Assembly (NCBI GenBank): GCA_034670405.1
Contig: JAXDDX010000173.1
Span: 404,001 to 468,000, forward strand
From: Hoplostethus atlanticus
Lineage: Eukaryota > Chordata > Actinopteri > Trachichthyiformes > Trachichthyidae
Length of the DNA stretch: 64,000 nucleotides
Direction: 5' to 3'
Shown piece after piece: positions 22,876-33,854 of this stretch. The stretch's first letter is position 1, and every line of letters begins with the position of its first letter. Under the pieces are notes generated by a model, which was not told the origin of the DNA, did no database searches, and saw nothing but the letters and a program-made list of their open reading frames with translations. The translations under genes were made by a program, and so were the position numbers.

Positions 22876-23005
22876 GATGGACAGACGACTTGTTTGCCCT
22901 TCTTTCCTTTCTTGGTGGATTTTCCCTCTTTTGCGACGGTCGAATTCCAACAACACAGCAGCAACAGCAGCAAGAACACTAGTCTCACCACAGCAGCCAT
23001 GGTAC
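22876..23005 (-). CDS. glrb: glrb first coding exon: start codon and signal peptide
   Basis: The ATG is at 23000-22998. The exon codes MAAVVRLVFLLLLLLCCWNS, a hydrophobic signal peptide. It is followed by the lysine-rich segment KEGKSTKKGKKGKQ and CPS, then donor GTAAGT. The lysine-rich stretch before the mature domain is characteristic of the beta subunit. A possible acceptor (GTGTTATAG) lies five bases upstream of the ATG, so the 5' UTR continues in another exon. The coding part is 125 bp and leaves two bases of a Ser codon, completed by the next exon. The two together give a continuous protein. Confidence 0.85.
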
Positions 23006-24290
23006 CTATAACACAGAGATCAATATTGGCCTCACCACACGGTGCCTATTTAAGGGATACTGTACAGTGAGATATTATCTCAAAATAAGCCCCGACAGGA
23101 TCAATCAAGACACTGATGCAAAGTGGAGGCTTGCTGTACATTATCCAACTTATTGCACAGCCAGAGATTAATTGTTTGACACAAAATATTGAATTAAAAT
23201 GATTTTATGAAAAATATATATATATTTACAAGCTTCTGCCAAAAATTGTTCAGCAGGACTGTAACCATAGAAACACCTGTAGCTAGCATCCATGGGCTAC
23301 AGTGTAGCAGAGCTATAACCATAGTAACATCTGCAGCTAGCATCCATGGGTTACAGTAGCAGAACTGCAACCATAACAACTTAAACAACCTTTTCACTGT
23401 AGGCAATATGATTAAATGTGAAACATTGGTATGTAATTCAGAAATAACGGACCTCAGAATTTGCTCATTGGCCAGTAAGAATTGAGTATTCAACAAGGTC
23501 TTGTAATAAAACATAGTTAAACATTGGTCTTGCCACAGCAGCTATAGTGGCTATAATAGAGCCTATGAGTGACTTGAGCATCTGGCCCCGTGTTTTTCCT
23601 ATGCATTAGTTAACAGCTTCATTGCTTTCTGTGGCATGGTGTGCTCCATGGATTCTACATCATATAATGAGCTTTTGCTTGTGTCAAGTCATTATGTTTT
23701 TCTAGAGTGTGCAGGAAAGGCGTTAGAGTGTTGTGTTTGCTCATATAAATGGAAATATACTATGAAGAGAAAACAAATGAACAGGAGTGATAAAAAAAAC
23801 CTCAGGGCTTTTGAAAATATTTCACTTCATACATTGTGTCATATTATTTAAATCAATAAATACATCATCAGATAGGCTGGGTTTAATTCAAACAATTTAG
23901 GAAGAATTCAGGGAAAATATGCTTATTGAAAAAATGTCATATCCAACCTTATAATGGAAATAATGGAGAATGGATGCTGTACAATCATCCTATGCTAACT
24001 TTATCTATTACTTGCACAAATATGATCACCCATGCTAAGCTTAGCATTGAATCCATTCTGTCAAATGATTGATTTAAATTACATTATCACTAGAGAGGTT
24101 ATGTAACAATATAATTAGTCCAATCTGGCCTGACAAGCTTACAATTGTGGCCCATTCTAAGTGACACACTACTAATTTGAACTATGACTGATAGACTCCC
24201 TCAGGCCATACCTGACATACATTGACATACACACACACACACAGGAATCAAGCAATGTTCTAAAGCAGTCCTTATACAATGGCTAGTTTT
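23006..24290. other. Intronic sequence upstream of glrb start
   Basis: AT-rich and without a convincing gene. It holds a three-unit minisatellite (23251-23371) and an (AC)n near 24231-24242. Consistent with a glrb 5' intron. Confidence 0.5.
23251..23371. repeat. Three-copy minisatellite, unit about 50-55 bp
   Basis: Units begin CAGGACTGTAACCATAG, AGAGCTATAACCATAGTAAC and AGAACTGCAACCATA. The first two share AGCTAGCATCCATGGG and the third is partial. Divergence between units is moderate. Confidence 0.7.
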
Positions 24291-24600
24291 CAGGCTACGT
24301 CCACAATAAGCCGTTTTCATGTGTAGCATTTTCGAAAAGCTTGCCATCCACACTAAATCACCAAAAACACATAGTTTATTCTATGGGCATGCGCAGACCA
24401 CTCGGCCCGGCTGCTTACACCTGGATCAAGTGACAATAAAACATTGTTTGTTTTCGCCGTCCACACAACAACGCGAGGTCAGTGTTTTCATATTCATCCA
24501 CTTAGCAGAGCATTTCCGGGGTCGAAAACTCAGGCGCAGTGTGGATGGAAGGCCAAAACAGAGAAATACATTTAAACGGCTTAGTGTGGATGTAGCCTCA
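24291..24600. repeat. Small inverted-repeat DNA transposon (MITE)
   Basis: The ends are inverted: CAGGCTACGTCCACAATAAGCCGTTTT at the left and AAACGGCTTAGTGTGGATGTAGCCT at the right. About 310 bp, with no ORF. A target duplication is not clear, so the superfamily is unresolved (hAT-like is possible). Confidence 0.6.
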
Positions 24601-24779
24601 GTCAAACAATCTGGTCAAAGACATGTTCCAACCATGCTGGTAATTGTAACTGAAAATGTGTTATTGCAATATGTGGCAGACTTGGGGGAGGGTGTGGGTG
24701 AGGGGCAGGCTGGATGCAGGAGTTGAGCCAGTGGGCTGACTCTTCCGGTATCCAGCACTGGCTGCAATTAAGGCCGACT

Positions 24780-25580
24780 GCAGTATGGCGTTATTTTTGT
24801 GCTGTTGTAAATAATATGCTTTGTAATAAGTAATATAATCAAGAGTGTGTGTGCAATAATGCTTTGTAATAAGCAATATAATCAAGAGTGTGTGTAAAAT
24901 GTTAAGTAACTATAAAGTATTATGATAAGTCTGCATAAATATAAAGAGTGTGTTTGATTAAGCATGTAACCTGAAAACTCATGAGGTAATCATAAAGTTA
25001 AAAAAATACGGTCTGGAGTCTCCACAGGATAAGGGTGCCAAGAAGACAGGCTGAAATGCCCAGAATAGGCCAGGAGAGGTCCACAGCTGGGAAAACATTT
25101 GTAATGCCCAGCACAGTAACCATCGGGGGAGAGTCAGCCTGTGAATCGCAATAAAAAAGTTTCCAGCACCCGCAACCAAAGGGGGGGCTATCTTGTGATT
25201 GTGTGGGGAGAGCACCCAGGCCAATTACCCAGAGATTGTAGAAGATGTGATCATACGGAGAGAGAGCACCCAGGCCAATTACCCAGAGATTGTAGTAGAT
25301 GTGACACCATTGTTTTGAGGAAGGCAATATGCTGTCATGGAAAACAGGGCAGAGAAGTCAGTATTCTTCACCCAAGACTTGGGGATATAAGAGTATGCAC
25401 AGACAGTTGTATTTCAGTCTGGTTCCGGAGCCGACTCGGGTTTTGTTTCTGTTGAAGAATAAAACTCTATGCATCGAACTCTGATCATCTCCAGTGAATT
25501 CTTTGAACCTGTTTGAGACTCCAGTAACTACAGAATTATGAAGAAGATTAAGTGTTGGCGGGGAGGTCCGGTCTTCAACA
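24780..25580 (+). mobile_element. ERV-like LTR with primer-binding-like sequence
   Basis: The segment ends CTTCAACA. After one base comes TGGCCCGAAACCTGGG, which resembles a tRNA-Phe primer site. A TATA-like GATATAAGAG is near 25383 and a poly(A) signal AATAAA near 25458. Two near-identical copies of about 40 bp (GCACCCAGGCCAATTACCC...) at about 25210-25252 and 25266-25308 look like a U3 enhancer duplication. The start is uncertain; short direct repeats occupy 24806-24890. No gag or pol follows, so it is a 5' LTR stub or solo LTR plus leader. Confidence 0.4.
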
Positions 25581-25699
25581 CTGGCCCGAAACCTGGGCTC
25601 TTTTCCTCCGACAGTGCCACATTGCTGAGCGCGCAGTGGGACTTTCCTGAGCGCACAGTGGGACTTTCGCAAGTACATCAATTATATTTTGAAGAGAAA

Positions 25700-27000
25700 G
25701 TATTAATCTGAGCAAACAAAAATCTGTTCTGTGCGTGCTCAACTCTGCCTGCACGCTCGCTCAATCTCTGCTCTGTGCGCTGGCAGGCACCTGCACACTC
25801 ACTCACAGTGTCCTCTCTTCTCTCAACATGTCCGCTGTGTGTGCTCTCAACTCTGCTTGCGCGCTCGCTCAACTTGGCACAGCGTTACAATGTGCCACAA
25901 AACCAGCCAATCACAGACTTGGGGAAAGTAATCCTGATTGGCTGTTTTTGTTAGATAGCTGGATGAATTAATTTCTCCAAATCCCCCCAAAAAAATCCTG
26001 TATGCTATTGTTATAGCTAAATGCAGTTACCCATAATTGCAGTTTCAATAAGGCTGTCAAATACAGTACAACATGCCCAAAGAGGTAAAAACACACGTCT
26101 GAAGGGAACAACTAATATGTTCCCACCTACATTACATTTCAGAGAACTATTATCTGCAAAAATGTTGCACCACAGTCATTGCCAAGGCTGGTAATACAAC
26201 TAGTTTTATTCATAACACCAATCCAAACACATTGAACAGAGCATGGAGTATGAAGATGGCAAAAGAAAAAGCAAATGAATGGCGGAGCAGCGGTGGGAAC
26301 ACAACCACTTGCCCTACAATTCAGACATTGCTTTTTCAAGCATTTCCCAAAGGCTGTCCTTAGGAGAAAAACAGTTCCATCCCATATGTTATAACGGAGT
26401 ATCTCTGTAAGGACATGGCTTCCTGTCAAACAGCTGAGAGAGGGCTTTAAAGAAATGATCAAAACACTGAATCCAAGGAATGTGGTACTGAAGAACTTTT
26501 AACTTCAATACCCAAAAATCATGTAACGTGGCACGTATAGGGCAAATTTACGGCATCTCAATTAGTGGGATTTGGGCGCTGTTTTCTGTTGCAGCCCCAT
26601 TTTGTGATTCAGACTGATAAGACGTTATATGTTTTATGCCTTCTGAAGCATCTAAGAAGAAAAATGTACCTTGATATATACCATGCTTCAAATTAGACCT
26701 TGCCTACATGCCTCCTCCTTTCCGCCTCGCTCCCCCAGTTCTGAACTATGAAGCTATGAAATAACTAATTAAATATAAAGAAACAGGTACAAGACACTAT
26801 TAAAAATGGGAGAACGTGGTAAATTTAATTTACCACTGAAAATATGTTTGGCTTTCATAATTATTTGACACTGTATGCATATAACCAAGCTGTAGGTGTT
26901 TCTATCAAATCAAGTGGATAATTATACTGATAAATGTGAAATAAAATGATATGACAAATAAGCTATGATGCAAGCACTTTCTTACTACGTCAGCGACACT
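25700..27000. other. Intergenic or intronic sequence, no gene seen
   Basis: 25730-25900 has two similar blocks rich in GCGCTCGCTCAA-type motifs, suggesting a decayed DNA transposon. The remainder is AT-rich with short chance frames only. Confidence 0.4.
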
Positions 27001-27165
27001 ACTCTGAAATGCACAACTGTATACAGCACTAATCTGTACATTTTTTGTAGTTTGTATATTGTATATTGCTGTGTGCTTTCTTTCTTGATACTTTGTACAT
27101 CCACTGCTGCGTAACTGCTATTTCCCCTCAGGGATAGTAAAGAGCCATCTATCATCATCATCTAA
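27000..27165 (+). repeat. LINE 3'-tail-like fragment
   Basis: TTTGTATATTGTATATTGCTG and then CCCCTCAGGGATAGTAAAGAG ending in (ATC)n resemble the 3' end common to fish CR1/L2-type retroposons. No coding is attached. Confidence 0.4.
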
Positions 27166-28090
27166 ATTCACAATGACCTTGTGCTAGTCGTGAAATTTCA
27201 AGTAACTCTTTGCAGGTGGTGTGTATGCAAGATCCTTTACTGCAGGCACAGATCGATTCAGTCTAACCTGCACTCCACAACATGTCAAAAGCATCAAACA
27301 GGCAAGGAACAGAGCCCTCCCATGTCCTTCATTCAGAATACCAGCTATAGAATCCCCACTAAGAACGTGAAAAGACTCTTCAACAAATACTGAGGCTACA
27401 ACAAATACAACAAATACTCATTCTGTCAGTGAATCTCCTCAACTCAAGAAAGGAGTAGCTTGTGTAAGGGTTGTAGCTGAATGTGGGAATGTCACAATGT
27501 GCACTTTAATGTCAATGCACCTTTGCACTGTATTTGTTATTGCATTTGATGTAGCAGCCTGTATGTCCTGTAACATTAGGCTACAGGACCCTACCAGTCT
27601 AATTGGATAATTATATGGCAGGATTTTCACATTTAGGTTGATGACCAAGTCATAGTTGAGGTTAAATTATGTTGGACAAGGTGCAATTGGTTGGCATGAA
27701 ATTGTATGTTTCTTTAGATGACTGCAATCAAAATCAGTTGTGTCATCCCGCTGATCTCCTAAATGCACAATGACAAATCATCAAGTATATTATCAGTTGA
27801 CCCTTTAGCAGTACATTTATGACTCTTGTCCTAAAACATTGCGCACATTTGCCATAAATGTTCATTTCCACGTATTCCGTAACAATTTACAGTAAGTCTC
27901 TACATGAAACGGTCGCTGAGATATTGAACAGAATGTCCGTTGAATTTACCAATTGTGCCGAGTTCAGCATAATAAATCAAACTATAACCTTATATGACAA
28001 CAGAGAACTGGCTAACAGACGGCAGAAGAAGGTAGATAAACATATTTTGATTTAATATTTGCTGGTTAAAATTAAATACCCTAGGACAAA
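27166..28090. other. No gene seen
   Basis: AT-rich, with only short scattered frames. No splice-bounded exon or terminal repeats were recognised. Confidence 0.45.
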
Positions 28091-28455
28091 TACAATCACT
28101 GGCCACTTTTTTAGGTACTCGTTAATGCAAATAGCCTGCTCCTCCAAACAGCGAATCATGTGGCTGCAACTCAATATATAAATCTTGCAGAAATGGTGAA
28201 AGTGTTTTTTGTTCAACCAAACACTAGAATGGGCAAGATGCATGATCTAAGCGACTTTGACAGTGGTACAATTGTTGGTGCCAGATGTGGTGGTTCCAGC
28301 ATCTTAGAAACAGCTGTCTTTCAGTCTGCTCTTTGGATTTTTACGCACTACAGTCTCTAGAGTTTACAGAGAATGGTGTGATAAACAAAAAACATCCAAT
28401 GAGCCGTAGTTCTGGGGTCCTACTCGTTACTAGATAGGTGTACCTAATAAAGTGG
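28091..28455. repeat. Non-autonomous DNA transposon with TIRs
   Basis: The left end TACAATCACTGGCCACTTTT is followed by TTAGGTAC; the right end is GTACCTAATAAAGTGG. This terminus pair is widespread in teleosts. The interior carries a HTH-like stretch with a GTTCCAGCAT motif but no intact frame. Confidence 0.6.
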
Positions 28456-28689
28456 GCCCGGGACGTGTATTTGTTTGTTTGATGTGTTGCCTCCCTTAGC
28501 GTCAGCGTTGTGCTTAAAGAAGACAGATGTCTATTAGCCAGATCAAATAGTCATTTGCATAATAAAAAAGTATAGATTTTTTCAAATTGCTGGTATAGTA
28601 CCGTTTACAACACTCTAGTACCTTTTCAGTACCGGTATAACACCATGCAACACTAGTCTACTGAATTTCAATTATTTGGCATGCTGATG

Positions 28690-29095
28690 GTTATCTGCAC
28701 TTGATGAAAGAATGCACTCATTGTACACGTAATACAACTGACGACTACCTTCATGCACTCTGGCTCTGTCCACCTACGCAAACTTTTCAGGAAGAGGTAA
28801 CCACCACACTATCACTGTTCCTTAGATGCAGCATTCCATTAACCCCCGCCATATGCATACATGGTGATCTGGATACACTCAACACATGTTCAACACAAAT
28901 CACAATACCTCTACTTGTAGCCCTAACTATCGCCAAGAAAACAATACTATTAAACTGGAAAAATAGAAAACACCTCAACATCTCACAATGGTTGGATCTC
29001 CTAACACAACAGATATCAATTGAACAACACTCTACAAAAAAACCCATCTTGAACAGTTGGGTACAAAATATACCCAACAATTCTTAGATCTATTT
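28690..29095 (+). pseudogene. L1-like LINE ORF2 C-terminal fragment
   Basis: The 128-codon frame starts MMKECTHCTRNTTDDYLHAL. It has a CX2C...HX5C pattern (CTHC...HALWLCPPT) and a LTIAKKTILLNWKNRKHLN segment. These are typical of the zinc-like motif and tail at the end of fish L1 ORF2. A 5'-truncated insertion; no clear A-tail. Confidence 0.6.
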
Positions 29096-30070
29096 TGTTG
29101 CCGGTGAACTAATGCCATAACAGATATTTTGCCATCAGATATCTTGCTAAAATGTAACGAACCAACTGGACGGAGGACATCATAGTTAATTCCTGTGTTT
29201 GCAGTGAATATTTTATATCAGGTACCATAACTAATACTAATAAGGACATTTCTATATGCAATTAGGCAACATGTCTGTCTAGGATATATGGCAATAAATT
29301 AAGACATAAACTCAAATTCAGGTGTAAGTATTAACACAGGTCCAAGACTGTCAAAAGGTATCAAGGGTACTACGTTTAGCTATCTAGGCTTTAGATTTAG
29401 AAGATTTAGAAGACCTAACTAACGTTTATATTGTATTCGTTTACAATATAGCCATTTGCTGTGATGCCGCCCCATCAGATCTGGATGTCCCACCATAATA
29501 AACTTTTATGCATTGTGTATATGCTGTTTGCCCAAACTCAACATCTATTGCACGCCCAACCGTCCTGGTAGGGGGATCCCTCTCTGAGTAGCCCCTCCCA
29601 AGGTTTCTCCCATTTTTCCCTAAAAGGTTTTGTGGAAGTTTTTCCTTGTCCTCTGTGAGGGTCTAAGGCTGGGGGATGCCGTGTACTAACCATTTATTGT
29701 TTTACATGTTGGGCACTGTGAAGCCCTTAGAGACTGTAAATGTGATTTGATCTGCCTCAACAAAACACCAGGCCATGAAATGGAAAGCTAATGTACTGTA
29801 TCATAGGTAAGGTGTCACTGGACCAGAGTCTCCCAATTTGGGTCATTAGTACACAAAAATTGCTGACCAAATCTAGACATAGTACGTCTCGTACAACTTG
29901 TACAGCTTGAGTATTTCCAAAGTGTATAAACTAGGTGTCTCAATACGATACGCATGTCTGGCCATTTAGTTGGATCACACACCCACTGACAGTAGGGAAG
30001 GGATATTTTCTCTTGAGTAGACAAACCATTGCAATATTTCGACAACGTTTCTCGACGAGACATGAAGACA
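29096..30070. other. No gene; one retroposon-tail-like stretch
   Basis: At about 29565-29750 the sequence CTCCCAAGGTTTCTCCC, then TTTTTCCTTGTCCTC and a GTGAAGCCCTTAGAGACTGT segment, resembles a tail shared by many fish retroposons. The rest is AT-rich, without features I can name. Confidence 0.4.
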
Positions 30071-31393
30071 TTAAAGGTCCCATATTATGGAAAACGGCTT
30101 ATTCCTGGCGCTTATACATGTTCCACAGGAAATCATTTACCTAAGCAGCTGAGAAAATTTGAAATCTGGAAGTCAACCCGTTTTTCTGTATTTTCCTTTT
30201 TCCAAAAACGGTGCCAAAAATAGGAGAAAAACAGGCCGTTTCAGAAAGTAGCCCCTTTGGACGTCATAACGGGCGCTTCTTAACATAATCCAGCCCCTCT
30301 CAGAGCATGCCCACGCCCAGGTGAACAACCAATCCCATTTACCTCGTCGCAAAATGCAGCTTATGGTGCATTCCATTGTACTCGGAAATCGATTATACCG
30401 AGTCGGTATTCCTAACTTCCAATCTAAATGTGTTCCAGTGCATCTCCTCCGGAAAACATAATCGCCCGCAACAAACTCATGTTTGTATGGCAAGTCTCAG
30501 AATGTTACAAGCATCTAAACTCTACATCGACTACTACAGCGCCATTAGTGAATAGAATCGGCGCATATCACATTCGGACGCCGTTTTTTCCGAGTACACT
30601 GGAATGCACCATTACATTGCGACGAGTGAAGCTAGAACAACAACATATCTACGGCGATATATCAACTCTCCAGTTATTATTTTGTAGGATGCAGGCAGCA
30701 ACATAGATCCCTGCACAGTCTCCCAAGACGCGAAAATGCCAGGACAGAGTGGATTAATTTTATTTTTAACGGCAACGGCTACAGTTTTTTCTGTGTGTGA
30801 TGATCAGTCCTCAGACTGCTTGAGCAACGGCAGGATTATCATCTAAATTGAAGCTTAAAGATGGAGCAATTCATAAGGTACGTGACCCATCTGCAAAATT
30901 GGAATCTGTAAGTGTCACCATGTTTTGATTTAATTTAGCAAATTAGTCTGGTTAGTATATTCGACTGCTGGTTAGCTAACGAGCTAGCGGGGCTAGCCAC
31001 GGGCTTGTTGGGCGTGGAAGAAGTAAGAAAACTAAAGCTGGAGTCATTAAAAGTAAAGTAAAGTAAAAGTTGTGGCAGACCAAGGCATCTGCCAGTGGGG
31101 AAGGGACTACATCCCCCAGCATGCCACAGCCAGATGGCCATCTTGCCCCAGCTGAACCGCATCCCAATCAGCCAGGTGGGAGCTGATTAGGGGAAGCATA
31201 AAAAGGGGAATCTGCAGTTCCATGAGGGGGGGGGGAAGAGAGAAGAGACTGTACAGAGCGAGCAGCCAGGGAGGCTGCTGGAGAGCCCCACACAAAGCTG
31301 AAGTGTTAAGTTCATTTATGATTTGTCTTTTGTGTAATTTACACAGTAAACTATCATTTCTGTTTGAAACTTGACTCCGGAGTGTTCTATGCC

Positions 31394-32347
31394 ATGAGTG
31401 TGCCCTCAGATTGGACTTGTGGCACCTGGCTTTTCCCCCAGGGTGCCAAATATGGTGGAGAATGCGGGCACTCGGATCAGCACGCAGAGAACACTCCATG
31501 CCAAGTGTGCCTGGGACTCTGGGACTGGTTCAGGTACCACGATGGAGATGACATTCTGGCCACTCCCCAGCTCGAAGGAGCCCTGGAGAAGACCCACCCG
31601 AAACGGTGGAAGAAATGGATGGCAGTCCATACAGTGGGGTCTGAGGATGAGAGATGCATGAGAGCACAGCTCTTTATCCTGAGGGGGATAGGGAGATTTC
31701 CCCTTGCGCCGGCAGAGCCATGCCAGTGCGACAATGACCCACACGAGACATTTTGTGAGTATTGTGGGGAGCCTGACCATCGGTGGCCTTCCTGTCCAGA
31801 GGCACCGACCGCGTGGTGTGGCCACTGTGATAGGTGGGGCCATGCTCTTGCACACTGCTTCTTCCACGAGCCGAGGAAGGCGCAAAACTTCCGGACGAGA
31901 GGGAAGCCGAGGAAAGCCGCTAAGAAGGGCCCCACCGAGCAGAAGGCGGCGGAGCCAGCAGCGGCAGCCCCGGAGCCAGCAGCGTCGGCCCTGAAGCCAG
32001 TGGCAGCACCAGTGGCAGCAGCGGCAGACCCAGAGCCAGCGGCAGCACCAGTGACAGCAGCGGCAGCCCCAGACCCGAAGCCAGCGGCAGCACTAGCCCC
32101 AGACCCGGACCCGGAGCCCGCGGCAGCTTCAGCCCCAGCCCCGGAGCCAGCGGCAGCACCAGCACTAGCGGCAGCCCCAGTGACAGCAACGCCAGCAAGA
32201 CTCAGCATGGAGGAAGCCCTTGCCACTGTGCTCGAGAACCAGGCCCGCCTGCAGGAAGCGATTGCTGCGTTGCTCCAGCGGAGCACCTCCCGAGCCAGAG
32301 GAGCCAGCACCGGTAGCAGAGCCAGCGGGGCCAGCAGCCTCGCCTGA
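31394..32347 (+). CDS. G1 gag-like protein, copy 1 (two CCHC knuckles, PA-rich)
   Basis: The frame is open from inside the 5' LTR (ATG 31394) across the LTR end and primer site. It contains a Cys/His-rich N-terminal part (CGHSDQHAEN, CQVCLGLWDWFRY) and a basic helix (KTHPKRWKKWMAVHT). Two perfect CX2CX4HX4C knuckles follow in tandem (CEYCGEPDHRWPSC and CGHCDRWGHALAHC, about 31757-31860). After these come PA repeats and the helix SMEEALATVLENQARLQEA. After LLQRSTS the frame is lost relative to the copy at 1646-3322 (an 8-bp difference), so the acidic repeats lie in another frame. Knuckles imply RNA or single-strand binding, as in retroviral nucleocapsid (established); the rest is unknown. Confidence 0.6.
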   Translation: MSVPSDWTCGTWLFPQGAKYGGECGHSDQHAENTPCQVCLGLWDWFRYHDGDDILATPQLEGALEKTHPKRWKKWMAVHTVGSEDERCMRAQLFILRGIGRFPLAPAEPCQCDNDPHETFCEYCGEPDHRWPSCPEAPTAWCGHCDRWGHALAHCFFHEPRKAQNFRTRGKPRKAAKKGPTEQKAAEPAAAAPEPAASALKPVAAPVAAAADPEPAAAPVTAAAAPDPKPAAALAPDPDPEPAAASAPAPEPAAAPALAAAPVTATPARLSMEEALATVLENQARLQEAIAALLQRSTSRARGASTGSRASGASSLA

Positions 32348-32417
32348 GGAGGCGACTGTGGCAGAGCCAGCGGAGCCAGCACCGGTAGCAGAGCCAGCGG
32401 GGCCAGCAGCCTTGCCC

Positions 32418-33448
32418 TGTTTGAAACTTGACTCCGGAGTGTTCTATGCCATGAGTGTGCCCTCAGATTGGACTTGTGGCACCCGGCTTTTCCCCCAGGG
32501 TGCCAAATATGGTGGAGAATGCGGGCACTCGGATCAGCACGCAGAGAACACTCCAGGCCAAGTGTGCCTGGGACTCTGGGACTGGTTCAGGTACCACGAT
32601 GGAGATGACATTCTGGCCACTCCCCAGCTCGAAGGAGCCCTGGAGAAGACCCACCCGAAACGGTGGAAGAAATGGATGGCAGTCCATACAGTGGGGTCTG
32701 AGGATGAGAGATGCATGAGAGCACAGCTCTTTATCCTGAGGGGGATAGGGAGATTTCCCCTTGCGCCGGCAGAGCCATGCCAGTGCGACAATGACCCACA
32801 CGAGACATTTTTTGAGTATTGTGGGGAGCCTGACCATCGGTGGCCTTCCTGTCCAGAGGCACCGACCGCGTGGTGTGGCCACTGTGATAGGTGGGGCCAT
32901 GCTCTTGCACACTGCTTCTTCCACGAGCCGAGGAAGGCGCAAAACTTCCGGACGAGAGGGAAGCAGAAGGCGGCGGAGCCAGCAGCGGCAGCCCCGGAGC
33001 CAGCAGCGCCGGCCCCGAAGCCAGTGGCAGCACCAGCACTAGTGGCAGCACCAGTGGCAGCAGCGGCAGACCCAGAGCCAGCGGCAGCACCAGTGACAGC
33101 AGCGGCAGCCCCAGACCCGAAGCCAGCGGCAGCACTAGCCCCAGACCCGGACCCGGAGCCCGCGGCAGCTTCAGCCCCAGCCCCGGAGCCAGCGGCAGCA
33201 CCAGCACTAGCGGCAGCCCCAGTGACAGCAACGCCAGCAAGACTCAGCATGGAGGAAGCCCTTGCCACTGTGCTCGAGAACCAGGCCCGCCTGCAGGAAG
33301 CGATTGCTGCGGAGCACCTCCCGAGCCAGAGGAGCCAGCACCGGTAGCAGAGCCAGCGGGGCCAGCAGCCTCGCCCGAGGAGGCGACTGTGGCAGAGCCA
33401 GCGGAGCCAGCACCGGTAGCAGAGCCAGCGGGGCCAGCAGCCTTGCCC
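32418..33448 (+). repeat. Tandem duplicate of G1 interior, copy 2
   Basis: The block repeats 31361-32417 almost base for base, starting inside the LTR (TGTTTGAAACTTGACTCCGG) and passing through the primer-site region and both knuckles. The first knuckle has lost its first Cys (TTTGAG instead of TTTGTG, giving FEYC). Copy 2 lacks about 36 bp of a basic linker, has extra PA codons and has an 11-bp deletion after the coiled-coil block. The unit is 1,057 bp in copy 1 and 1,031 bp in copy 2. Confidence 0.85.
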
Positions 33449-33854
33449 GAGGAGGCGACTGTGGCAGAGCCAGCGGAGCCAGCACCGGTGGCAGAGCCAG
33501 AGACCGAGGAGCCAGCACCGGGAGCAGAGCCAGCAGCCTCGCCCGAGGAGCCAGCCTCCGAGCCAACAGAGCCAGTGGTGGTGGAACCAGTGGCAGAGCC
33601 AGTGGTGGAGCCAGCCCCCCAGCCAACGGAGCCAGCTACAGAGGGTGGAGTGCCGACCTGGACACCCAGAGGTGAGATCCAGGTCCACATCCAGAGCCAC
33701 TCTAACCTCTCCAAACGGCTTGGTTCCCAGGAGCAGCCTTTTGATCCCGGTGGTCCAGGCAGCAGAGCTGTGGCAGTGATGGCGAACCAGAGGCCCTTCA
33801 TCACTGCAGGGCAGCTCAGATCTCCCTACAGCTCTGAGCTGAGTGGGGGGGATA
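33449..33854 (+). other. G1 3' coding tail and polypurine tract
   Basis: Acidic AEPAEP repeats lead into GGVPTWTPRGEI and a tail with FDPGGPGSRAVAVMANQRPF, shared with the end of the 1646-3322 frame. It ends at the G-run before the 3' LTR. The frame is continuous with the plus-strand frame 32891-33970. Confidence 0.6.

Noticed and set aside
23251-23371. A CRISPR-like array
   Set aside because: Imperfect tandem units without unique spacers, in a vertebrate intron.
32220-33347. A single 375-codon fusion protein spanning the duplication junction
   Set aside because: Its start is an out-of-frame reading of the coiled-coil block; the fusion is a by-product of the tandem duplication.
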